Assembly (NCBI GenBank): GCA_905221605.1
Contig: CAJNDS010002817.1
Location: forward strand, 74,621-138,620
Source: Symbiodinium natans
Lineage: Eukaryota; Sar; Dinophyceae; Suessiales; Symbiodiniaceae
Direction: 5' to 3'
DNA: 64,000 nt
Notes under the pieces: model-generated
What the model was told of the DNA's origin: nothing
The model's input: the letters and a program-made list of their open reading frames with translations, nothing else
The model's database searches: none
Part shown: one piece after another, positions 23,432-32,311 of the stretch
How positions within the stretch are numbered: position 1 is the first letter of the stretch
Layout: each line of letters opens with the position of its first letter
Position numbers and translations under genes: made by a program

Positions 23432-23839
23432 ATGGCTGACCCCGGGCTGTCAACCCCTGTGCCTGAAGACGAAGACGACGAAGCTTTGTTTGGCCCCGGT
23501 GGTGCCCAGGACGGGCAGCAACCGCCAACACAACCCCCTGAAGCTTCTGCTCCAGCGGGAGGACCCGCCACGGTGGTCGGACTTGACCCTCAACTCCAGC
23601 AGATGATGGTCCAGATGATGCAGAGTCAGCAAATGATGATGCAGAATCAGCAACAGACACTTCAAGTTCTGGTGGCAAAGATGGAGGCCGACGAGAGAAG
23701 GAGACGTGAGCAGGAAGCATTGTCGGCAGCTGTGAGCAACCCATTTGGGGGTGCTTCAAGTGCAGCAGCTGCTGGAAGTCCTACGGCAAAGGCTTCTTCT
23801 CCTCCACCGGCGCCATCACAACCTGCATGTTGGAAGTAA
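23432..23839 (+). CDS. Copia element 2 gag N-terminal segment
   Basis: Starts at MADPGLSTPV in a strong context (GCCATGGCTG) directly after the LTR. The segment is acidic and proline-rich, then has a Gln/Met-rich coiled-coil-like stretch (QQMMVQMMQSQQMMMQNQQQ) and an Arg/Glu helix. The frame stops at 23839 while homology to gag (GSNRAEKYLPALPL) continues in the next frame. This means either a +1 shift, natural or mutational, or a spliced or separate product. The ORF can also be read from 23405, but the ATG at 23432 is the better start. Confidence 0.7.
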   Translation: MADPGLSTPVPEDEDDEALFGPGGAQDGQQPPTQPPEASAPAGGPATVVGLDPQLQQMMVQMMQSQQMMMQNQQQTLQVLVAKMEADERRRREQEALSAAVSNPFGGASSAAAAGSPTAKASSPPPAPSQPACWK

Positions 23840-26800
23840 CCGTGCGGAGAAGTATCTGCCAGCATTGCCGCTCATCGATAATGTGTCGATGGGAAAAGGG
23901 CGTGTGAGAGAGCTGGAGGAGTACCATCGGTGGTGCGAGGTGCTTGCTTCCTGGCTGGCGTTGATAGACGACAACTATGTCAATGAGTTGCGCCAGGCAA
24001 TGACGCATGACCGTGAGATCAAGCAGTCTGACATGGCAGTTCCGGTAGCATCGCGTTCGGCAAGGTTGTTTTACTACCTGCAACAAAGTCTGCAGAAGTT
24101 CGAACGTGGGATGGAACTGGTGAGAAGCACGTCGATGCGTCAAGGACAAGCTGCTTGTGGTTATGAGGTGATGCGTCAAATGCACCAGACCTTCAGCATT
24201 GTCTCTCGCATGGAGGCCATTGCTGTGAGAGATGAAGCCCTTCGCCTAACTTCGAAGGCGAGTTCGTACAAGCGACCGCTTGACTGCGTCCGCTTCCTTG
24301 AGGACGAGCTTGGGAAGGTAGACCAGAAGCTGCATCGGTTCCCTGAACTGAGGCTTGGAGCATCTGATCGTTCAACCCTTCTTCTTCAATCTGTCAGCCC
24401 AGAGTGTAGGCATTACGTTGTCCTGCATGGGAAGTCTGGGAGCTGGGAGGAACTGGTTGAAAGCATCCGGTTCTACGAGGAGCAAACCCGATTGTGTGAT
24501 GCCGGTTCGCTGAATGCAGTTGGGGAGCGCGGCCTCTGCTGGAACTGTGGCAAATCAGGCCATATGAGTTGGCAGTGCCCCGACAAGAGCTCTGGAAAAG
24601 GGAAGAAGAGGGATGAACCGAAAGGTGGAAAGCCTTCTGGTTCCAAGAATCGAGAGAAGAGTCCTAAAGGCAAGGGCAAAGGCAAAGGGAAGACAGACAA
24701 AGGAAAGGGTGGAAAGCCCAAGGGGAAGCCCAAGAACAAAGGAAAGCCCAAGGGCCGAGCTGTGGAAGACGAGCAGTCTGACCAGGTGATGGCGATGCGG
24801 TCTCATCATCTGAGTGGCTTGGGTCCGGGGACAAGAACTAATGAGCCCAATGAAGCTGAGCCCCCTCGTCTCACCATGACGAACGGAGAGATCGAGAGAC
24901 TGAACCAGTCCTCCTCTAGGAATAGCTCTTTCGCATGGCTCATTGATAGTGGAGCCACCTGCCACGTGTTGTCAGAGAGTGCGTTGGGTTTTTACGAAGT
25001 CGTCAAGGAGCATTCGGGACCTCTTCCTGTGCTCATGAGTGCTAGCGATACGCCCATGGAATGTGTCAAGTTGGTTGACATTCGGGTGAAGTTTGGGAAG
25101 TTGGGGCCCGTAGTGCTTCAACAGGTCTTGGTTTGCAAGATTGGTTTCAACGTAGTCAGTTCTTGGCAAGCATCCCTTTCGGGATGGAGTACCTGGCTCA
25201 CCTCAGAGCCTGGAGCAAGCTGCTTGGTGAAGCAGACGGAACGAGGTTCCTCGATGTGGGTGCCTTTGGTTCGTGAAGCCAGGAGCTGGTGGGCGTTGGC
25301 TAAGGAGATTGGCCCTACCAAGGCAAAGCCGAAAGGAAGAAGAAGCAAAGGGGACTCACCCAAGCCGGGGTGGAGCCCGAACGACGACGCGATGGAAGTG
25401 GATAAGGTGCAGAAGAAGGCACCGCCCAACGTAGGAAGAGCATTGGAGGTGACACCTTTTAAGTTTTTGCTGCGAGCATTTTCAGTGAAGCAACATGTGG
25501 GGGAACACGAGCTGCATGAGCATGTTTTACAGGAGCGTTTGAGTGGATGTGAGCATGCTGCAGTTGCGAAAGTAGGAGTAGACCTGGAAACCCCACCCTC
25601 TGCATGTTGTGCTGAAGCTTTATGTTCCGCCGCAGCTGTTTTGCTTAAGTCTGCAAGCAACACGTCTTTGGAGAAGCAAACCAGTAGGGACACACGCTGT
25701 GGAGACAAGGGTTTTGAGTGCGTAGGGGTAGGGCCTGTGCCGCTCCAGCCTCAGAGTGTTTGCATTAGGAGTAGGAGTGCCTTGCGTGTAGGACGTAGGA
25801 GTGACTTGCACCCCAGCGCTTGTGTGCCTGAGTGTTTGTTGGGACAGAGTGAAGAGAGGAAGTGTGCCTTTCGGAGCTTGCGTTGGCCAGGAGTGTTTCT
25901 GAAAGCATTGCTGGTGTTGTGTGCTCTAGGAGTGTTTTGCTCAAAGCCTGGAGCCTTTGTAAGGGACCTTGGAAAGGATGGAGCTTCCGGAAGCCTCGCC
26001 TCCGCTCTGTCTTGTGAACTCCCAAAGTGGGAGTGTGGCCCAGGTGGAAGCCTTTTCGACGAGCATGATTGCTCGTCTTGCGCACCGTTTCGAGGAGGAA
26101 GGTCAGCTGTCTCTTTCGAGGCAGCTTCTCCAAAACATCGACCTTTTTACCTCGACCCCTGGCTCGGTCGAACGGCTGTTGGGGATTCCAGCCTGCCTTG
26201 GGGAGTTGGAGACACAGGAGTTGGTGATCAATACAAGCGGCATTCCGGTGAAGCAACCTATGCTCATTGCCGAGCTGCGAGCCATTGCTGCTCCGACGGT
26301 GGACCAGTCGGTTTTGACGGACACCCTCATCGAGGAGCACGACCGTCGTGCAGAGTATGCAAGGTATGGCTATGTTTTGACCACCATGGGGGTGGTAGTC
26401 GCCGATGTGAGTGCTACCATCCGCCAACCGCACCTTCCATGCGAGCAAAGGGGGTACTGGCGCAACAATCAGGTTGGCATCCAGCTCACCTTGAAGAAAT
26501 TCCTTCTGTACCTGGAGGCGATTCGGGAGTTGCGGTGCCATCCTGCCCAATACCAATTGTTCGAGGCAGGGCTAGCAAGCATTCTGCCAAACGAGCTCAA
26601 GGTCGAGCGTGTGCCGGCTGCCGACTTGAGAGCGCTTTTGGCGGACGTGCTCGTCCAGAGCAACCGCCGGGTGACTTTGGCTGCTCAACCGCCAACTATA
26701 ATACCGGATGTTGCACCATCCGCGTCGGGTGGCACGGCACCGCCTCTTCACAAAAGTGCCCCAGCTCCACCTCCTTCGGGATGGGCTTTGCTCAACCAAG

Positions 26801-29468
26801 CGCGTGCAAAAGCCGAGGCAATGATTCGATTGCATGCCGACATGAAGAGAGCTGCAACAGCCGAGGTGGCTCCATCATCGTCAACGGGCCCCGCTTTTCC
26901 ACCAGGACCTCCGGCTTTCTTGCCGTTCAGCCCTCCTTCCCCGCTTACGCCGTCCGTCTTTTCCTATGCTCCATCTTCGGCACCAGGCACGCCTATGGAA
27001 GCAGGCATGCCTCTAACTCCGCCTCCTCTACCTCCTCCATCTTGGGCACCAGGCACGCCTATGGAAGCAGGCCTGCCTATACCTCCGCCTCCTCTACCTC
27101 CTCCATCGACACCGCACCCAGATACATTGAGGGAGCTTGCGGGCGAGGTTCCAATGGAGGTCGAGACGCCGATGACGCCCGTGGAGGCATTCGGTGCCCC
27201 TGGGACCCCTATGGACGTGAGTTCCGAGGTCCCAATGGAGCCAATGGTCGGTGGCATTGGAAGTCCGGGGAGCGCTTCTCCTTTGACCCCGCCGGCAGAG
27301 ACGAGTATGGTGGTTCCAAACCCACCTATGGACAATTCGGATGTGGGAGACTCTGGCTCCGAGATGGATTGATATGCTTGGGTATGGGCCCTGAGGGCCT
27401 AAAAGCCGGGCATGAGGTGCTCCGATCTTCGCCGCAATGCACAAAATTGGTAGGAGTAGGTCTGAAAGCCCCGCTGTTTGCAGTAGGAGACTGGCTGTGT
27501 GCATTAGGAGGTAGGGTAGGAGCGTTTGAGTGCTTGGTAGGTGACTGTGAGTGCAGCCTGCCTGCCGCGAATGGGTCTGCACACTGTCCCTCTGTGCCCA
27601 GGTCTTCATGGAAAGGAAGCAGTGCCTTGGCTTTAGGGTTGGCTCTGGGTTTGGTTTTCAGAGGTTGGCTGCGTAGGTGCGTGAAGCTTTTGAGTGTGCG
27701 CCGTAGGAGTAGGCTGAAGTTTTTGCGTGTAACTTTGGTAGGACGTGTGCCACGTAGGTCTTGGAGTGTTGTGCGCCGCCTGTTGTTTTTGCGTGGCGTG
27801 CTTGCTTGTGAGTTGAAAGCTGAGCCTACGGGCGAGGAAGCAAAAGGGCCAATGATGAAACGTTGGCGTGCCTTTAAGAAGTGGGCCTTGTGTGGGCTTC
27901 GGTCCCTGCGGGGGTCCGAGCAAAAGAAGGCCGTGGCACGTTCTGAGGCCCTGCGTATGCTTGCTGGTTTGCCGACCCCGGTTGTTGTGAATTCGGAGTC
28001 GGAGGAAGAGTTGATTCCTGATCCGTTGGAAGCTGAACTTGCGAAACCCAGCGGAAGTGAACCCCCTAGGCCCTCCGATGTTCGAAAGAAACCCCGTGTG
28101 GAGAATGTTCCCTCAGGTGAACCGGGTGCCCTGAGTTCCCCGGAGGTGGTGAGCGATGCTCTGGATCCTGAGGTTCCGGTCTATTTGACCTCGGAGCGGC
28201 TGAAGGCGCACCGAAATAAGGGCCACCAACCTTATCTTAGTTGCTGTGACACATGTCAAAGCGCTAGAGGGAGAGTGCCGGCTCGTAGGAAGCACATGAA
28301 ACACCACCACGGACCCGGAGAGTTGCAAGTCGACTTTGGATTTTTCGGAAAGAATGTTCGTTTCCTTCTCATGGTTCATGTGGTGTCGGGGTACATACAT
28401 ACCGTGGTCTTAGGACCTGAGGATGAAGTGCCCGCTGTATCGGTTTGCAAAGCCTTTACGGAAATGGGATTGAGTGGATTGGACATTGTTGTCCACGGGG
28501 ACCAAGAAAATCTCCTCGAGAGTGTTTTCCGCAATGCAGCGAAACACCGGACATTCGGGGGGAGGTCAATGCACTGGGTCCCGTTCGCGATAAACAGACC
28601 TCAAGCGAAGGGCATCGTTGAACGCCATGTTTGCCTTGTGAAAGAAGCGTTCTGGTCTGTTTGGCTGGGCTTAGAAGAGCGTGTAGGTGAAAAGTTGCCT
28701 CTAGGGAGCCATCTGTTTGTTGAGGCCATGAGGTACTCTGTGAGGATGCATAACTTGTTTCATGTGTCCAAGGAACACAGCACGCCGTTGGAGAGACTGC
28801 GTGGGTCGACAGTTCAGCCAGTGAAGAGCTGTGAGTTTGGGGTTGTGGGCTTTGGGAAGCCTCAGAAGGACTACCCAGAGCACCGCGGAAAGCGCTTGGT
28901 GAGGGCACTCTATGTAGAACCTCACGGTGCTAATGGATCCGGGATTCGGGTCTTTGTTCCAATAGGTATTGGAAAGCCCCCTCGTTTGGAAATCTTCAGC
29001 TCTTTTCGTGCCAAAGATCCAGTGGAGTTTGACAAAGCTGCTTTGCGTGACCTTCGAGGTAATAAGGAAGACCCTGAAAGACCCATCAAGTTCGATGTTC
29101 CAATCGATGGTCCGAGTCCGCCGCTTGATTCCCCAAATATCCCTGAAGGAAGTCTTGAGTTTCCTGTTGAACGCACCGAACCACCTGCTCTTGAGGGCCC
29201 TGAAGCAATGGAAGAAGAAGGAGAGTTGGATGGGTATTCTCCGGATTTTTCGGACGTGCCTGAAGAAACAGGCATGGAGGTTGAGCCTCCCGGAGGCGTA
29301 GGTCTTGAGGACCTCGACGCCCCTATGGATCCAGGAGAAGACGATGCCATGGAAGAGGGCCTGACGTGGCTCTATGAGCATGGCCTTAGGCAACTCTTTG
29401 ATGGGCCTGACTTGAGAGTACGACAAAAATCCGTAAGGGAGATGATGTCAAAGAGTGGTTCCGTATGA
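23745..29468 (+). CDS. Copia element 2 gag-protease-integrase polyprotein
   Basis: A 1907-aa frame whose genuine homology starts near residue 29 (SNRAEKYLPAL). Gag is followed by a CCHC knuckle (CWNCGKSGHMSWQC), lysine/glycine-rich repeats, and protease LIDSGATCHVL. Integrase, near 28200-28650, has the zinc site H-x-KGH-x-C-x-TC, Asp in LQVDFGFF, Asp in VVHGDQEN and Glu in AKGIVERHV, so the DDE triad is complete. An acidic proline-rich tail precedes the stop. Residues encoded by about 25970-27370 look like the out-of-frame shadow of an overlapping ORF. RT is absent here and lies in the next frame, overlapping by an ATGA. Confidence 0.88.
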   Translation: MGVLQVQQLLEVLRQRLLLLHRRHHNLHVGSNRAEKYLPALPLIDNVSMGKGRVRELEEYHRWCEVLASWLALIDDNYVNELRQAMTHDREIKQSDMAVPVASRSARLFYYLQQSLQKFERGMELVRSTSMRQGQAACGYEVMRQMHQTFSIVSRMEAIAVRDEALRLTSKASSYKRPLDCVRFLEDELGKVDQKLHRFPELRLGASDRSTLLLQSVSPECRHYVVLHGKSGSWEELVESIRFYEEQTRLCDAGSLNAVGERGLCWNCGKSGHMSWQCPDKSSGKGKKRDEPKGGKPSGSKNREKSPKGKGKGKGKTDKGKGGKPKGKPKNKGKPKGRAVEDEQSDQVMAMRSHHLSGLGPGTRTNEPNEAEPPRLTMTNGEIERLNQSSSRNSSFAWLIDSGATCHVLSESALGFYEVVKEHSGPLPVLMSASDTPMECVKLVDIRVKFGKLGPVVLQQVLVCKIGFNVVSSWQASLSGWSTWLTSEPGASCLVKQTERGSSMWVPLVREARSWWALAKEIGPTKAKPKGRRSKGDSPKPGWSPNDDAMEVDKVQKKAPPNVGRALEVTPFKFLLRAFSVKQHVGEHELHEHVLQERLSGCEHAAVAKVGVDLETPPSACCAEALCSAAAVLLKSASNTSLEKQTSRDTRCGDKGFECVGVGPVPLQPQSVCIRSRSALRVGRRSDLHPSACVPECLLGQSEERKCAFRSLRWPGVFLKALLVLCALGVFCSKPGAFVRDLGKDGASGSLASALSCELPKWECGPGGSLFDEHDCSSCAPFRGGRSAVSFEAASPKHRPFYLDPWLGRTAVGDSSLPWGVGDTGVGDQYKRHSGEATYAHCRAASHCCSDGGPVGFDGHPHRGARPSCRVCKVWLCFDHHGGGSRRCECYHPPTAPSMRAKGVLAQQSGWHPAHLEEIPSVPGGDSGVAVPSCPIPIVRGRASKHSAKRAQGRACAGCRLESAFGGRARPEQPPGDFGCSTANYNTGCCTIRVGWHGTASSQKCPSSTSFGMGFAQPSACKSRGNDSIACRHEESCNSRGGSIIVNGPRFSTRTSGFLAVQPSFPAYAVRLFLCSIFGTRHAYGSRHASNSASSTSSILGTRHAYGSRPAYTSASSTSSIDTAPRYIEGACGRGSNGGRDADDARGGIRCPWDPYGREFRGPNGANGRWHWKSGERFSFDPAGRDEYGGSKPTYGQFGCGRLWLRDGLICLGMGPEGLKAGHEVLRSSPQCTKLVGVGLKAPLFAVGDWLCALGGRVGAFECLVGDCECSLPAANGSAHCPSVPRSSWKGSSALALGLALGLVFRGWLRRCVKLLSVRRRSRLKFLRVTLVGRVPRRSWSVVRRLLFLRGVLACELKAEPTGEEAKGPMMKRWRAFKKWALCGLRSLRGSEQKKAVARSEALRMLAGLPTPVVVNSESEEELIPDPLEAELAKPSGSEPPRPSDVRKKPRVENVPSGEPGALSSPEVVSDALDPEVPVYLTSERLKAHRNKGHQPYLSCCDTCQSARGRVPARRKHMKHHHGPGELQVDFGFFGKNVRFLLMVHVVSGYIHTVVLGPEDEVPAVSVCKAFTEMGLSGLDIVVHGDQENLLESVFRNAAKHRTFGGRSMHWVPFAINRPQAKGIVERHVCLVKEAFWSVWLGLEERVGEKLPLGSHLFVEAMRYSVRMHNLFHVSKEHSTPLERLRGSTVQPVKSCEFGVVGFGKPQKDYPEHRGKRLVRALYVEPHGANGSGIRVFVPIGIGKPPRLEIFSSFRAKDPVEFDKAALRDLRGNKEDPERPIKFDVPIDGPSPPLDSPNIPEGSLEFPVERTEPPALEGPEAMEEEGELDGYSPDFSDVPEETGMEVEPPGGVGLEDLDAPMDPGEDDAMEEGLTWLYEHGLRQLFDGPDLRVRQKSVREMMSKSGSV
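25969..27372 (+). CDS. Overprinted proline-rich ORF inside copia element 2 gag-pol
   Basis: A 467-aa frame nested in the polyprotein gene in its +1 frame, between protease and integrase, which mirrors 18947-19819 of element 1. The N-terminal 230 residues look globular and mostly helical (for example MIARLAHRFEEEGQLSLSRQ and LKKFLLYLEAIRELRC). The C-terminal half is proline-rich with duplicated PGTPMEAG blocks followed by PPPLPPPS. Start at MERMELPEAS or at the second Met (25978), which has a good context. No known family recognised. Codon and residue pattern favour this frame as the protein-coding one, with the polyprotein frame merely kept free of stops. How it would be expressed is unknown. 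Confidence 0.6.
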   Translation: MERMELPEASPPLCLVNSQSGSVAQVEAFSTSMIARLAHRFEEEGQLSLSRQLLQNIDLFTSTPGSVERLLGIPACLGELETQELVINTSGIPVKQPMLIAELRAIAAPTVDQSVLTDTLIEEHDRRAEYARYGYVLTTMGVVVADVSATIRQPHLPCEQRGYWRNNQVGIQLTLKKFLLYLEAIRELRCHPAQYQLFEAGLASILPNELKVERVPAADLRALLADVLVQSNRRVTLAAQPPTIIPDVAPSASGGTAPPLHKSAPAPPPSGWALLNQARAKAEAMIRLHADMKRAATAEVAPSSSTGPAFPPGPPAFLPFSPPSPLTPSVFSYAPSSAPGTPMEAGMPLTPPPLPPPSWAPGTPMEAGLPIPPPPLPPPSTPHPDTLRELAGEVPMEVETPMTPVEAFGAPGTPMDVSSEVPMEPMVGGIGSPGSASPLTPPAETSMVVPNPPMDNSDVGDSGSEMD

Positions 29469-31918
29469 AGTTTGGTGGAAAGAAGATTTGGGTCCATGTC
29501 CCGGACAATGCGGTTTGCGAAGTTTCTGGCAAGGTTTTGCCTCGTAAGCATCTTGAAGAAGGTATGAGACTCGAGCTCTCAGAACTTGATGCTTTTGGTG
29601 TAGCTACGATTATAGGAGAAGCTGAGGCCCGTAAACGAGCTACACGGAGAATCCATACGACTAGGTGGGTTCTGACTTCGAAACCGTCGGCCACGAACCC
29701 TGAACGAGTTCGTGCTCGTCTTGTTGTGAGAGACTATGCATTTGGATCCAATCCTCTAGCTGATGGGATATATTCCCCCACCACGTCTTTGGAAGCCTTG
29801 AGGGGTGTCCTTGCTATTCATGCTGTCAGAGGTGGCACCTTGTTGTCAGCAGATGTGAGCGTTGCCTTCATGCAAGCGCCTGTGCAGGGAGTAGAGTGTA
29901 TCCGGTTTCCGAATGGGATGTATGATGAGGAGAACAAGCCACTGTTTGCGCAGCTACACAAAGCCATGAATGGCTTGAGAGTAGGGCCACTGAGCTGGTA
30001 CCTAGAGTTTACAAGCACGCTGCGTAAGCAGTTTGGGTTTGGTGAGACTGCCGACCCTACTGTGCATCACCGGCTTGAGAAGGATGGTGCGCTGACCTTG
30101 GTGTTAGTGTATGTTGACGATCTCATCATCTTTTCCCAGAATCCGCCAGTTGCCAAGGATCTGTACGCTAAGCTAGCGAAGATCTATAAAATGAAGCAGA
30201 CAGGGCTTCTAGAACCTGGCAAGACTGGGCAGCTCGAGTTCTTGGGTCGAGTGATCGCCCGAACCACTGAGCACGGGCCTGTGTTCTTTGGCCTGAAGCC
30301 GGGGTACTTGAAGTCGCTTGGAGAAGAGTTTGGCATTAGCGGAAAAGGTGTGAAACCAGTGCTGGGAAACCTCGAGAGGGAGTACCGGAAGAAGGAGGCT
30401 GGAACACCTATCAGCACTGAGGCGTATGAACGCTATAGACGTGTGCTTGGTAAGTTGATGTGGGCAAGCCTGACGTTGCCGCATTTGTCCTACCCGGTAG
30501 GATTTCTGGGCCGGTATCAGAGTGACCCAGATAGCCAGGCAGAAGCTTGCTTGAGACGCGTGGTTCGCTGGGTGATGGCTTTGCCTGAGTACCTTCAGCG
30601 ATTTTCGGCAGAAGCGTTTGAGTATCCTTGCTGCGCTTCGGAAACCATGCTCTCTGGCTTTGTGGATGCGTCATGGAACATTTGCTCTGTGTCTGGTGCT
30701 ATCGTGAAGTGGCATGGCATCATGATCAAAACTTTCTCGCGGAAACAGTCGGTGACCGCGTTGAGTTCGGCGGAGGCCGAATTGGCAGCCCTGACTGAGG
30801 CAGCCAAAGAGTCGGTGTACTTGTCTTTGCTCATGGAAACGCTCCTGTATGGAATGCCCAAAGGAGAGACCGGTGAGTTTCCGATTCACCTGGCTTCGGA
30901 TTCGGAAGCCGCTTTGTCGATTAGCAAAATGACGGGGTTGTTACGCCGTGTTCGGCACCTGGAGCTTCGTCATCGCTATCTTCAAGAGCTAGTCCACCTG
31001 GAAAGGCTGATTCTAAGCTTCATCAGTGGAGAACGGAATCCAGCCGATGGACTGACGAAATCTCCTGAGGAGTTGTTGCTTGAGCATTTGCTGGTTGCGT
31101 GTGGACTGGAAAGAGTGTGTGAAGAAGACCTTCAGGGTCTTGTAGTTCCTGAACACCTTCGTGAACGAATGGAAGAACTTGAAGAAGTATGTGAAAAGCT
31201 TGAGAAAATCCCGACAAACCTGGCGAAGTACGAGCCAGTGGCAAGAGACCTTGCGTTGGGATCTGTTCCTCTGCTTGTGATCGAGGTGTTTTGTTCAACG
31301 GACAGTGCGTTGTGCCGAGCGTGTGCTCGTGACCGAGTAGCATATATAGGCATAACTGAGAAAGAAGACTTCTTAAGCAAGAGTACTCAAATGTTTCTAG
31401 GAGAGGTCTTGCTGTGTCTGTTGAGTAGGAAACCGCCCCAGATCTATGTCCACATAGCTTCCCCGTGTACCGCTGGATGTAGCTACCGCTTTAAGAACTG
31501 GCATCGACCGAAGTTTCGACATCGGTGGCGAGAGCAGGTCAAGAAGCATGTTGCATCTTGGAAAGCTTTAGGACGACTTCTGGAGGACCGCTGCAAAGAG
31601 ATCCTGGTTACCCAGGAATGGCCAAAGAACTGTGGTCTTTGGAAGGAGGAAAGTTATCTGAAAGAAAAGAAGCGCCTTGGTCTGAACTTTGGAAGGGTTG
31701 TGGACCGTTGTGCCTTCGACGGGGTCTTTAAGCGGTGGTTCTTTGCTACAAACCGAGAGGAGTGGAGTGAAATCTTCTCTGGAAAGCCCTGTGACAAAAG
31801 TCATCAGCATGTTTCACTTGCTAGTGTCGAAGAAACAGGTATCTATCCGACTAAACTGGGTAGAGCTCTTTTGCGTGCTGCGAAAGTCACGTTAGGTCTT
31901 GTAGGAACACCTTCTTAG
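29465..31918 (+). CDS. Copia element 2 reverse transcriptase-RNase H and methyltransferase-like tail
   Basis: An 817-aa frame whose ATG overlaps the previous stop as ATGA. The RT fingers/palm begin near residue 60 (TRRIHTTRWVLTSKPSATN), with LLSADVSVAFMQAP and the catalytic VYVDDLIIF. RNase H has SGFVDASWN, SRKQSVTALSSAEAELAAL and LASDSEAALSIS. After residue about 600 a tail contains LLVIEVFC, IYVHIASPCTAGCSYR, TQEWPKNCGLW, a DRCAFDG...KRWFFATN stretch and YPTKL. These occur in the same order as in the element 1 tail and recall SAM-methyltransferase motifs. Expression relative to the upstream frame would need -1 frameshifting or termination-reinitiation, or the break is a mutation. Confidence 0.88.
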   Translation: MKFGGKKIWVHVPDNAVCEVSGKVLPRKHLEEGMRLELSELDAFGVATIIGEAEARKRATRRIHTTRWVLTSKPSATNPERVRARLVVRDYAFGSNPLADGIYSPTTSLEALRGVLAIHAVRGGTLLSADVSVAFMQAPVQGVECIRFPNGMYDEENKPLFAQLHKAMNGLRVGPLSWYLEFTSTLRKQFGFGETADPTVHHRLEKDGALTLVLVYVDDLIIFSQNPPVAKDLYAKLAKIYKMKQTGLLEPGKTGQLEFLGRVIARTTEHGPVFFGLKPGYLKSLGEEFGISGKGVKPVLGNLEREYRKKEAGTPISTEAYERYRRVLGKLMWASLTLPHLSYPVGFLGRYQSDPDSQAEACLRRVVRWVMALPEYLQRFSAEAFEYPCCASETMLSGFVDASWNICSVSGAIVKWHGIMIKTFSRKQSVTALSSAEAELAALTEAAKESVYLSLLMETLLYGMPKGETGEFPIHLASDSEAALSISKMTGLLRRVRHLELRHRYLQELVHLERLILSFISGERNPADGLTKSPEELLLEHLLVACGLERVCEEDLQGLVVPEHLRERMEELEEVCEKLEKIPTNLAKYEPVARDLALGSVPLLVIEVFCSTDSALCRACARDRVAYIGITEKEDFLSKSTQMFLGEVLLCLLSRKPPQIYVHIASPCTAGCSYRFKNWHRPKFRHRWREQVKKHVASWKALGRLLEDRCKEILVTQEWPKNCGLWKEESYLKEKKRLGLNFGRVVDRCAFDGVFKRWFFATNREEWSEIFSGKPCDKSHQHVSLASVEETGIYPTKLGRALLRAAKVTLGLVGTPS

Positions 31919-32023
31919 GTCGGCAGTAGGAGTGCTCGCTTTCGGACTTTGCCTGGGATGAGATGTTTAAGCACTGGAAACACCGAGCTGTGAAGAAGTG
32001 CGTGGCTCTGAGGCATCACAGTC

Positions 32024-32033
32024 CAAGCGGGGG
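32024..32033 (+). promoter_or_regulatory. Polypurine tract of copia element 2
   Basis: AAGCGGGGG lies immediately before the 3' LTR start TGTGAAAG, the expected place and composition for plus-strand priming. Confidence 0.65.
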
Positions 32034-32311
32034 TGTGAAAGTTCCTGTCTAAGGACATGTTAACTTTGTTGTCCTGCATGCTGGCTCAGAGTTGTGTGTG
32101 TGTAGTTGTAGGAACTCCGTAGTTGTGCCTTGGAGGCTCGACGGGAGTGCTGCTTTAAGTGGGAAAGCCTTTTGAAGTGCTTGAGTTGTAGGGATGTGTG
32201 TCTGGAAGCTGTAGAAGTGACTGTGCACGTTTTTGCTTGCTTTAGGTGTAGTTGGGTAGGTCCCGAGAACTCCCACTGACGTTTGAGTTTGTTTTGTGGC
32301 TGTGGAGAACA
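32034..32311 (+). repeat. 3' LTR of copia element 2
   Basis: Direct repeat of 23141-23421, ending near GTGGAGAACA. Confidence 0.9.

Larger units (their letters stand above)
23141..32311 (+). mobile_element. Full-length Ty1/copia LTR retrotransposon (element 2)
   Basis: LTRs of about 280 bp beginning TGTGAAAGTTCC flank gag, protease, integrase, RT and RNase H in copia order. LTR identity by eye is about 97% (roughly eight substitutions and a 3-bp indel). Coding is split over three frames: gag start, gag-integrase, and RT-RNase H. The element lies tail-to-tail with TTCGAAGG repeats on both sides and is divergent in sequence from element 1. No certain target-site duplication was found. Confidence 0.92.

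Noticed and set aside
25118-26556. Long minus-strand open frames across copia 2
   Set aside because: Antisense shadows of GC-rich coding sequence; no domains.
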